Shown here piece after piece: positions 8,567 through 16,662 of a DNA stretch of 16,662 bases. The position numbers and the translations under genes are program-made. The stretch is from Dimargaris cristalligena. Lineage: Eukaryota > Kickxellomycota > Dimargaritomycetes > Dimargaritales > Dimargaritaceae. The notes under the pieces were generated by a model. The model saw only the letters and a list, made by a program, of their open reading frames with translations, did not search any database and had not been told where the DNA came from. The DNA lies in assembly GCA_027576995.1 (NCBI GenBank), contig JANBQC010000606.1:1-16662 (forward strand). Reading direction: 5' to 3'. Position 1 is the first letter of the stretch; each line of letters starts with the position of its first letter.

Positions 8567-11553
8567 ATGAAGATGGTCTCCGCACAAGTCCCACTGACCA
8601 TGGCGGTCACGTTGAAACCCGCCGATATTCTGTGGAAGGGGACGGTCTTGATAGCCTGTTTGGCCCTACTGGCCCAGTTTCCGCCGCTGGATGGTTTCCA
8701 CCTGCATTCGGCTGGATCGACATTGGCCTATCTCACAGTGATGGGCTTCCTAATTATACGCCGCTACCGATTGGGTCACCATTTGATTAAATGCCAACCT
8801 GTTAAGTGTACGTCCACGGCTGACAGATAAGTCATACTATATTACAAATAGCCCATATTAGATTAACTTGGTTGTCTTCCGAAAATCCGGTTGAAAGTGT
8901 ATTCCAATATATGTGAATTTATTGTGTTAGTTGCTATTATGCTCCACTCCCTATCCCTTCATGTAGGGCCACGCTGGATAAGAAATGGGTCTTCAAACCG
9001 AAGGGCTGAGTGGGGAATACCGTGGCTACGTACTGCTCATACTTCTTTGTGGGTGGTATTCGGACTAATGTACATTGAGGTCGGGGTGACCCAGTTCGCC
9101 GTTTACGTTGACCCCGACATACCAACCAGCTGGCACCCATTGCTGATCGCGTCGATGTTCCAACAGGTCACAGTAGCTTCCGCAGTAGGAACATACTACT
9201 TTCTTTATTCTGAGGCCGACATCCAGTCCATCGCCGAAATCAATCCGGGAGTATTTCCCCAGTGGCTTCAGCTTTGGGTCGTGGCATTGGTTATCCACAC
9301 TTGGGAGCTTAGCCAAATTCTACTAACTAGCTGGCTCCCTGAGGATGGCCCCTCGGCCGTGGGGCTATTTGTGAGCCGTCTCACCCTAGGCATAGCGGTT
9401 ACCAAACTGCTGCTGACTATTCTCAGCTTGGCTATTCCGTTCTGGATCATGTGGCACCATACTGTTGGTTTTTTTTCCTCGCTCGCGCCTCCCCAGATTG
9501 AGACTGCACCAGCTGACGAAATGACTGAAAGTGATGATGAACCTTTTGAGTATACCTTCGGCAATGGCCCACCTCGCAATTACCCTATGTGGGTTGTCAT
9601 TATCCGTATGCTCCGCATTTTCTACGGCCTGCTGTTTCCACTGGATATCAACTTGGCTTACCCATTAGTAAAAAACTCGATGGCTCAATATATTTACCAA
9701 TGGGTCCGAGCCTTCGAACCATGGTATTACAAGGAACTTCTCGACTCGTTGGTCAGTCCCGAATCAGCTTTTCCCGCTCTGATCAAATACGGTTTGGCCA
9801 CACTAGTTAACGAGGCAGTAGCTAGTTCAGCGTTGGGAAAGTTCGATCAGCATTCTCCGACATTTAATCATGTCAGTTCGAGATGTAAAACATTTATCTA
9901 CTCGGTCTTACAAACCAAGTCGATGCGGTTCCATACGGACAAATCCGGTGAAAGTCAGCAAGACATGTTCGATCACTCCGTTTATACGTTAACCGATAGC
10001 ATATCCTGGTTTCTCGAGCTGGGGCCGGGTGTATTTGGTGTATTGGTTTCTGTATACCAATACCAATGGCTTTACGATTCATACTTTATGCCCCTTTCTT
10101 TGGCTATGGGGGTATGGCACCTAATCACCCAAATCATTATCCAGCCTGCCCGAAAAAAATCTTTTTGTTTCGACCTCAACAAACGAGGCTATCCAACAGG
10201 TGCTGAAACCAGAGAGCCTGAATTAACCAGGCAATACGCTGCTGAAAAGTATCACATTGATCGGCATTGGCAATGGCTCATGAGAGGGGAATATTTATCT
10301 ATGTTCAGCGATAATTCTAACATTAATCTCAGGGATGTGTCTTGTGTAGTCCAATCAGTACTGAAAGTTGTTGGAATTATAATGTGCCTTCGCCTTCTGT
10401 CTCGAGGCCAAATGCAGTCTATACATGTTTTTTATTTCACGACCTTTTTTGAAAGGACCTATCATCCCATTATTTACATGAACGAACTGTATGATAGGCT
10501 CAAGGATACATTTGTATCATGGAAAAACCTGCTACGGCTCATCGATGTCGATGATGAAATCCGTGACCCCGACGACGCTCCCTGTGATTGGGATATTTCA
10601 GACGGCACTATCGAGTTCAAGGATGTCCATTTCGGCTATAACGAGAAGCCAGTGCTTAAGGGCATAAGCTTCAAGGTGCAGGGCGGTACCACCACGGCGA
10701 TTGTCGGCAAAAGCGGAGGCGGGAAAACCACCCTCACGAGGCTAATAGCTCGCCACTACGACGTTGACCAGGGCAGTATACTCATTGACGGCATCGACGT
10801 ACGTCACGTGAAGCAGAAGGACCTCCGCAAATCCATCTCAATCGTACCTCAGGTAAGGCACTGAAACTTCAAACACTGGTTAAAAAACGGATATTGGGGC
10901 TTGGCAGTAACCCTCAGATCCTTAGAACTTGGCTACCGAAAAGAACAACTATATTTCCCCATCATTCTTAAGCCCCTAAATTACTTGTGACTTTTCTCGA
11001 CTTGACCTGGTGTGACCAAATTAACTATTGAAAGGTGGCGTGGTTGCTCTGGACAACCATTGCGTGTAACATCCAATACGGCTCGGCTTCAACCCATATG
11101 AGTGCCACTCCGGAGGAGGTTCAGGAAGCCGCCCGCAAGGCGCAAATCCATGATAAAATCACGTCCCTACCCGACGGCTATGACACGCAATATTTTTATT
11201 GTTTCGGGTTCAGCGGTGGAGAAAAACAACGCATCAATATCGCGCGCGGTTTGGTCAGCCCGTCCAAAATATTGCTTCTGGATGAAGCCACATCCTCCCT
11301 GGATATGATCACCGAGCGGAAAGTCCAGGAGGCAATTAAGAGTGGCACTCAGGGCAGAACCTGCGTGGTCATCGCCCATCGCCTTTCCACCATCATCTAC
11401 GCTGATCAAATTTTAGTGGTCCAGGACGGGGAGATTGCCGAGCGAGGTACCTTCGGTGAGCTGGTTGCCGTCCCCGATGGCATCTTTAAAGGGATGTGGG
11501 AGTCCCAGATGAGCTATCCCTCGAAAATGAGCGAAGCGGAGAGCACATCCTAA
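8567..11553 (+). CDS. HMT1/ABCB6-like half-size ABC transporter, three exons, 904 aa
   Basis: Exons 8567-8807, 8898-10852 and 11035-11553 join in phases 1 and 0 to give 904 residues, within the usual range for fungal HMT1-type proteins. The N-terminus has about seven hydrophobic segments (21-38, 53-69, 84-103, 128-151, 161-184, 203-225, 238-265), resembling the extra TMD0 of this subfamily. An ABC membrane domain follows (about 315-630), then one nucleotide-binding domain. Its motifs are Walker A GKSGGGKTT (684-692), Q-loop VPQ (Q732, at junction 2), signature FSGGEKQR (791-798), Walker B ILLLDEA (811-817), D-loop SSLD (819-822) and H-loop H847. Family members work as dimers in vacuolar or organelle membranes, moving phytochelatin, glutathione-metal conjugates or porphyrins; the substrate here is inferred. 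The usual VGERG before the signature is replaced by YFYCFG, about one residue shorter. Exon 1 is less certain than the rest. It converges on the UNC93-like gene. Confidence 0.82.
8808..8897 (+). other. Intron 1 of the ABC transporter gene (90 bp, phase 1)
   Basis: The donor is GTACGT at 8808, the branch-site-like GATTAAC is near 8861-8867, then comes a pyrimidine-rich stretch and an AG ending at 8897. It keeps a full membrane helix (84-103) in frame. A second AG at 8930 has the same phase but would delete most of that helix. GTTAAGT at 8801 is a competing donor with the wrong phase. Confidence 0.5.
10853..11034 (+). other. Intron 2 of the ABC transporter gene (182 bp, phase 0)
   Basis: The donor CAG/GTAAGG falls right after the Q-loop glutamine codon. 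A TTAACT stretch precedes the acceptor GAAAG ending at 11034. Joining restores VPQ followed by TTIACNIQYG, which aligns with the normal Q-loop-to-INIRYG segment. This split of the nucleotide-binding domain is well supported. Confidence 0.8.
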
Positions 11554-12035
11554 GTTGCCTTTTATTTTTATAGGTCTCACCATTTGACCTCAAATGTAAC
11601 TTTGTTCCGGTTTTCTTTATTGGACGAACATTTATTTATGGTCAGTATTTGCTTCAGGCAATTTGAAGTTGTATCTCCTGGGGTTGGGATTATTATATAT
11701 TAAAATATGATTGCACTTAGGCACATATTCTAAAGCTGGTTTTATTATCTGAAAAGCATGGCCCTCAAGAGGAAATACTACACGGTTGGTGATATATGCC
11801 TAATGACTACACCGTCTGATTTTTTCTCGTGGGTCGAATACGATGGGTCGATTGACATGGAGCTAGAGCTGATTTTACCGGTAATTTTAAAGTAGTTTGT
11901 TCCGTATGAATAGATTAAGAATATATTGTGAGTTAGTTAGGGTGCTCGGGCGACGGGCTGTACGGTTAACCCAGGCTGGTCTAATAAGAACAACAATTTC
12001 AGTTAGTATAAATGAGTATATAATACATGCTTTGC
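11554..12035. other. Convergent intergenic region between ABC transporter and UNC93-like gene
   Basis: AT-rich DNA holding the 3' ends of both genes. No reading frame, repeat or structured RNA is supported, and no clear AATAAA was seen for either gene. Confidence 0.5.
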
Positions 12036-13352
12036 CTACCTAGCATTTGCCTCGTCATAGTGAACCGAATTGGGCAAAGTGCTTACGACAATGCCCAAGA
12101 ACACGAACCCCACCGAAAATACAACCACGTCGATAATTGCTTGGTATCTATAATCCACACCGGTGGCATCAATGACCCAAGCCACTGTGGCCCCCAGGGC
12201 CTGCCAGGCGGTATAGGCCCCCGTGAACATGGCTACTTCCGAGGGGTCGGAAGTGAAGCAGGCAATCAGCCACAGTCCCATCATATTCAGGGCAATGTCA
12301 ATGAAGCCCCAAACCACAAATATAATCCAGGTGGCCCAGTAGCGGCTCTCGGCCAAATCCATGAGTGGCGAGGGTGAGCTGGAAGGATAGTGCCACTGCA
12401 CGTAAAGGCCGCCAGCCCACGACCCTACAAAACACGCCACCAGTAGGGCGGTTCCAACCATACCCCGCCGCTTGATGGTCCAGGAAGGGCGGTCTAAGAT
12501 CCGGGCGTAGACATAGCTGGACAGAATGGAGGCCAGGCGGTAGAACAATAGATTTAGCCCGCGACTGCGAATACTGAATAACGACCCATTGTAGCCGTTG
12601 AACTGGTAAGGGGCGTGCCATTGGGTGATGAATGTGAAAGGGGCGGCAAGTAGCATGCGACGGTTAACGAAGGCCCGGGCCAGAGCCAGAATTTCAACTC
12701 GCCACCCCGGGAATGGGGTATTTTTTGCTGGCGAACGGTCGGCCCGACGGACCGAGGCGGAGGGAACGAGCAGAAACGATAGACCAACCCCAATTACCGC
12801 AAGAATGATAAATGCGACATAGGTGGCTACGGACAGTCCGCTGCTTTCCATACGGAAGTTGAGTCCCAGGGTGATAGCCCCGCCAATCACTCCGCTTACC
12901 GAATACATCATAAGGAAAAACCCCAGAGAGGCCCCTATGGAACCTTCACTTGAGTACGATAGCGCAAACAGACCCTGGGCGGTCCACATAACGACATTTC
13001 CGATCCCGAGAAGCGCCCCCGAAACAATGACAAAGGCGTCGTTGCCGATGATGGTGTGGGCCAGTAATGAACCGGTGTAGAGAGCGAAAGGTAAGCCCGA
13101 GAGGAAGACGGCCAGACGTGGGCCAAGGTAGTTTAGGATACCCCCCGAAATGAACCCGAATACGCCGGCCGTGGCGTTGACCGCCAGATTGGAGAACGAG
13201 GCGGCGGCAAAATTATCTTGGCCGCCCCCGCCAATCGTGGTTATCGCAATGTACATGCCATAGGTCAACAAGATAATTAAGGCAAGGGCGGAAATTTGAA
13301 AGTCCGCACCATGAACAAGGTGCTTGAACTTGCCCATCGTCTTAGGCTCCAT
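12036..13352 (-). CDS. UNC93/DUF895-like multi-pass membrane transporter, 438 aa
   Basis: This single-exon gene starts at the ATG ending at 13352 (AACATGG, good context). The frame opens slightly upstream at a GTG (13373), which is not a likely eukaryotic start. About 11-12 hydrophobic helices span residues 17-425. Family-like segments are GGGGQDNFAAASFSNLAVNA (41-60), FGFISGGILNYLGPRL (65-80), GALLGIGNVVMWTAQG (112-127), SGVIGGAITLGL (153-164) and YQFNGYNGSLFSIRSRGLN (249-267). These match the fungal UNC93-like branch of the MFS fold. Transport substrate is unknown for most fungal members, and the membrane location is not readable from sequence. Length is a little under the usual 450-490. 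A Lys/Arg-rich loop at 202-219 fits a cytoplasmic central loop. The gene faces the ABC transporter tail to tail. No frameshift or missing segment was seen. Confidence 0.85.
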   Translation of the reverse strand: MEPKTMGKFKHLVHGADFQISALALIILLTYGMYIAITTIGGGGQDNFAAASFSNLAVNATAGVFGFISGGILNYLGPRLAVFLSGLPFALYTGSLLAHTIIGNDAFVIVSGALLGIGNVVMWTAQGLFALSYSSEGSIGASLGFFLMMYSVSGVIGGAITLGLNFRMESSGLSVATYVAFIILAVIGVGLSFLLVPSASVRRADRSPAKNTPFPGWRVEILALARAFVNRRMLLAAPFTFITQWHAPYQFNGYNGSLFSIRSRGLNLLFYRLASILSSYVYARILDRPSWTIKRRGMVGTALLVACFVGSWAGGLYVQWHYPSSSPSPLMDLAESRYWATWIIFVVWGFIDIALNMMGLWLIACFTSDPSEVAMFTGAYTAWQALGATVAWVIDATGVDYRYQAIIDVVVFSVGFVFLGIVVSTLPNSVHYDEANAR

Positions 13353-13418
13353 GTTAAAGGTATACACAATCACGCCTATTCAGGCAAAGTCTATTAGGTA
13401 CTGATATAAATGACCGCA

Positions 13419-13427
13419 ACTTATAAA
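13419..13427 (-). promoter_or_regulatory. TATA-like box of the UNC93-like gene
   Basis: A T-run followed by TATAAG on the - strand lies about 70 bp upstream of the ATG. A second candidate (TTTATATCAG) is at about 13402-13410. Both are close to the start, implying a short leader. The region is AT-rich, so this is weak. Confidence 0.3.
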
Positions 13428-14945
13428 AAAAATGGCCACAGGGTATACCTCAGTGTCTAAACACCGCAAAATAGAGATAAATATTATATATAAAAAACAT
13501 GAAGTGTGAGTAGTAGCTGAATAATCAGTTTGATCGGGGGCCGCCCGGTCCTATTATACAAAGAAAGCCGAAACATGGGCCCACCGAGTGCAGTAATATT
13601 AACGGACCACCTCCTATTTAATTGCTATAATAAAAGGGTTGATATTTACAATAGTTAGTTTTTGCGTTACTGAATCGAATAGATCATTAAAAATACACCA
13701 ATCGCCGTAATGTTGATGGGGGGCCACCATGTTGTGCTGTTCCCATTAAGTACATTTTCTGCGCGCCCCTGATTCCCAGGCGCAATCTGCCGGTTTGGGA
13801 TGCTGTAAATATGACTCAGATTACTGCAATGTCCTCAAAGTGAACAGCGAATGCATTCCAAGGGGCATGGGGAATCCCAGTCGAGTGAGTACTCCTCTAG
13901 GCATAGCACACCTCGACAAGACGGGGTTAACACGCGTCGATATGAATTGCCCTGCACCCCTTTGGAGTCATTGGCAGCTGATGGCAGGATGGCTGATTTG
14001 GCTCCGTGCTGAAATTACGTAGCGAAAAAAAAAAGACAACAACAGATAATGAGTATCCACTACTTTCGCTGGCCCTAGCAAATCTAATTATCATGTGGCA
14101 TATTCTTGTGTTTGGAATAGCTGGCCTTTTCTGACTGGAATATTATACAATAACAGTGCCATCTGGTACTGGTACAAACACTGAAATTTAACGAAATAAG
14201 TGACCTCCCGATCAGTTCCGATAACGGTATTAACCAATTTCTTTATAACCCAGCTTGAGGGTTGATGATGTGGCTATGTGCAGCGTGGACATGCGATGGA
14301 AAGTCAGCTGCTAATGAGGGATGCCCAACCGCTGCTAAAATATTTAAACCAATTGGGAGGAAAGCGTTAAGTAAATATACTGGAACAGTGTGGTCGCCGG
14401 TCTGTCTATCACTCATTCAATTAAACGTAGGTTTTATTCGCAGCTCCACTATCCCCCCCCCCATTCCCACATTTTTACTTTACCGTATTAAAGGCCCCGC
14501 CTGTATATTATCGACGGTAATATTAACCATTAACAAAGGCTGAAATGTTCTTACAGCCCCCAGGATTAAATCTAAAACGCCAATATGTGGGGCTTTGTCT
14601 TATCAAACAAGAGGAGAAAACCATAGCATTCCTATTGTGCCGGTATCATAGATGTTCACATTTGCTGAAGTATAGGGTCGGTAAATATGGCTAATATCGC
14701 AGTCAGTAGTAGCGATGTGGTATCATATATTTTTAATAACCAATACTAGAACATAGTCAGAGCTCAGTCCAGTATACCCCAGAAATTTAATCGGCATTTC
14801 CCTGTAGCATATTGGGATGCTGAGCCAATATCAATTGACTGAGAATAGGTCCACCCATTTGATGTCTTCAAGAAGGGGATGGCTGAAATTATATTTGATA
14901 AATGAACCTCAAATGGGAGAGTAATAATGAATACTCTAATCCCCG
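13428..14945. other. Gene-free intergenic DNA downstream of the gene block
   Basis: No coding gene is supported. A GC-richer island at about 13717-14022 has an open + strand stretch (13795-14022) without a recognisable domain or good start context. Another open stretch (14262-14543) contains a C10 run and no domain. CpG is present throughout at ordinary levels, which separates this region from the CpG-free block that starts at 14946. Confidence 0.45.
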
Positions 14946-15002
14946 CCACTACTGGACATGAGTATGGTTGAGGCTGTAGATATCATCCTAGATAATATAT
15001 AT

Positions 15003-15056
15003 TAGATGGCAAACCTTTTGGTCCAATGAAAATCCCAGGTTCAAATCCTTTCACCA
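15003..15056 (+). ncRNA. tRNA-Trp(CCA)-like remnant, possibly a SINE head
   Basis: A perfect B-box-type GGTTCAAATCC (15038-15048) follows an anticodon-arm-like TTTTG GTCCAAT GAAAA (15016-15032), whose loop would place CCA at the anticodon. The D arm and acceptor stem do not form properly and the T stem has only about three pairs. It is therefore not a functional tRNA. It could be a tRNA pseudogene, a decayed tRNA-derived SINE, or chance. Confidence 0.25.
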
Positions 15057-15538
15057 TTATGAACCCCAGAAAATAAAGACATTGGTGAGGGCCATATTGG
15101 TTTTGTGGCATATAAGTGTAATGTGTATAGTTAGTCATATAGATATTGTCCTGCTCAGGCTGACAGGGGCTAGAAATTACCACAGTTACTAAGTTGGGGG
15201 TTTTTGAAATATATAATTGGTATTTTATTAAGGCATAGATTTGCCCAGGAGCACATGTATTATTTGCTATTTTATGCCCCAGCTCTTTTTAGCATGGTTG
15301 GTATCACCCAGGTTAACCACTCTTAGTCCATCAAGAGTCCTGAGGATAGGCTTCTAATGGTAGGCAGGGCTTAGACTTGGCCAAGCTGGCTACTAGCATT
15401 AGGATGGGGTATAGTACTAACTAATAAAAGATAAATGTAGGTAAATGCAAGGGACATGCAGTGGGCATGCTTACTAGTTAGTATAAGGGGGTGAGTATAT
15501 ATAGAGTTTATTGGGGTAAACTAGGGGGTAAAGGATAA

Positions 15539-15817
15539 GCTAAGGAATCAAACTGGTCCCAGTGGGACCCAGTTATATATATGTGGGGACAGCTCCAGAG
15601 AGAGGTCCCAAGGGAAATACTACTAAGACTAAGGTATAGGTAGATAAAGAATCTGACTAGATGGCTTTGTACCTGGAAGACTCTCATGGGAACCAGAAGA
15701 GTCTTGGATCAGCAGGCTGAATATTTTGGTGCAAAGCATTGGGGCCAGAAGGAGAAGGGTTATATAATAGATGATGATCCTATAGAACCAGGGGTGACTA
15801 TGGGAGGGTTAGTATAG
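15539..15817 (+). pseudogene. Unrecognised protein-like remnant in repeat DNA
   Basis: From 15539 the frame reads 34 codons to a TAG (15641-15643), then 57 codons to another TAG (15815-15817). The text is charged and Trp-rich (for example YFGAKHWGQKEKGYIIDDDP), unlike low-complexity noise. No ATG begins it and no family was recognised. It may be a piece of a retroelement Gag or Pol protein. The purine-rich composition could also produce such a stretch by chance. Confidence 0.2.
15551..15574. repeat. Imperfect hairpin in the CpG-free block
   Basis: AACTGG-TCCC, loop AGT, then GGGA and CCAGTT form a ten-pair stem with a single-C bulge. It may be part of a transposable-element end or transcript structure; no further support was seen. 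Confidence 0.3.
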
Positions 15818-15881
15818 TGCTAAAAGGCCTAATAAGGATGGATAATCATTATTGTACTGACATAGGTCAGGGTGAACTTTC

Positions 15882-16662
15882 CGTTTCATGGGGCAAGCTG
15901 GTCATACACTCTCAACATATGATGCCCATACACTCCAAGTCCATAATTGGACCCTTGCATGAGTATTTGGAGGCCTTGTTTTGCAGATTCTCATTCAACT
16001 CAACCTTTTTTCTGCTTCCACTTTGCAAACTAACAATCCTCATTTTCATCAGCTGATTAAATTCCAACAAGCCAACACCAATAGTGCTCACACTAAGAGC
16101 CGCGAATGACACCAAGGTTTTCTACATACATACATATTTGGTTCATCTGAGAACCTTGGAAGATCTAAGACATCTTTTGTCTTCCAGTTTCCATATTTCT
16201 TTCTTCTCTTTCTTTTTTTTGAAGTTTACTTGTTGCTTGAACTTGAAGACCCAGCCAGTTTTTCCTTTTGTGGCTTTATGGTGGTTAGTCCATCTGCGGA
16301 CGACATCTGAATGTTATAGTATAGTCCTAAATCAATATCCACACCTTTTTTTATATATATAGTCTCTCAGTTGGCCCTTAAAATGGCAAGTTATCTTCAA
16401 GATAAGTTTTTATTATTCAGAATAAATGTCTAATTTAACTTTGCCCAGTGTCTTTACTCAGCAGTAATTGAGGACTGTGGTGAACTTACCACATTTTTTA
16501 CCTACTTTTATTTTTTATCTATTTTTTGCACTTATCGGAAGTATGCCCCTGACGAGTGAATAAGCCCCTGCCCCTATCCCTGATGAGTATGGTCATTTTT
16601 CCTCCATTTTCATTACTATATTGTTTTTTCTATTATTATATTTTATACCCTTGACTGTGATG
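15882..16662. other. AT-rich right flank without a supported gene
   Basis: CpG is still rare here (pairs near 15882, 16101, 16298 and 16530-16555). Open stretches at 15817-16056 and 16084-16362 on + have no domain. T-rich tracts (16200-16220, 16347-16360, 16495-16530) dominate. It is probably more degraded repeat DNA, cut by the window end. Confidence 0.35.

Larger units (their letters stand above)
14946..15881. mobile_element. CpG-free, purine-rich repeat block of unidentified origin
   Basis: Not one CG dinucleotide occurs from 14946 to 15881, although both bases are common. The + strand is rich in AGG, TAGG and GGG runs. The block contains a tRNA-Trp-like piece (about 15003-15056), an imperfect hairpin (15551-15574) and a protein-like stretch with one internal stop (15539-15817). 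This is the composition expected of an old methylated transposable element. No family, terminal repeat or boundary was identified. Confidence 0.4.

Noticed and set aside
8254..8790. 178-codon open frame on the plus strand
   Set aside because: The second half lies in a different frame over exon 1 of the ABC gene, and the first half is T-rich upstream DNA; the membrane-helix frame from 8567 is preferred.
13353..13373. Upstream extension of the UNC93-like protein to a GTG start
   Set aside because: GTG is not a usual fungal start, and the ATG at 13350-13352 has a strong context and the family's N-terminal region follows it.
14453..14462. Run of ten Cs
   Set aside because: An isolated homopolymer with no neighbouring runs; no reason to call a structure.
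1..16662. CRISPR array, rRNA genes, prokaryotic operon or phage
   Set aside because: No regularly spaced repeats or rRNA-like blocks, and the introns and TATA boxes show eukaryotic nuclear DNA.

Overview
The window looks like nuclear DNA of a filamentous fungus, probably from an early-diverging lineage (Zoopagomycota or Mucoromycota-like; this placement is inference). The evidence is spliceosomal introns of about 90-180 bp with GTAAGT- or GTACGT-type donors, four protein families typical of fungi, a decayed LINE whose C-terminal wording resembles LINEs of early-diverging fungi, and two CpG-free repeat blocks suggesting CpG methylation. No rRNA, convincing functional tRNA, CRISPR array or prokaryotic operon was found.

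Layout. 1-1159 is repeat DNA with a broken LINE reverse-transcriptase C-terminus and a CpG-free block. 1053-1790 is a 738-bp segment bounded by inverted repeats; a 144-bp relative lies at 7649-7792. Four protein-coding genes occupy the middle. They are a three-exon questin-oxidase-like gene (2689-4255, +), a single-exon seven-helix receptor (4817-6166, -), a three-exon HMT1/ABCB6-like half-size ABC transporter (8567-11553, +) and a single-exon UNC93/DUF895-like transporter (12036-13352, -). They form two convergent pairs, and the receptor and ABC transporter diverge from a 2.4-kb intergenic region. From 13353 to the right end no gene is supported: first ordinary AT-rich intergenic DNA, then a second CpG-free, purine-rich repeat block (14946-15881) and AT-rich DNA.

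How the genes might work together is inference only. A Baeyer-Villiger-type oxidase, a surface receptor, a vacuolar-type ABC exporter and an MFS-like membrane protein side by side could be a small metabolite or stress module, but no backbone synthase is present, so ordinary neighbourhood is equally possible. The most distinctive structural signals are the long/short inverted-repeat element pair, the CpG-free flanks, and an ABC cassette that has lost the usual VGERG segment before its signature motif.
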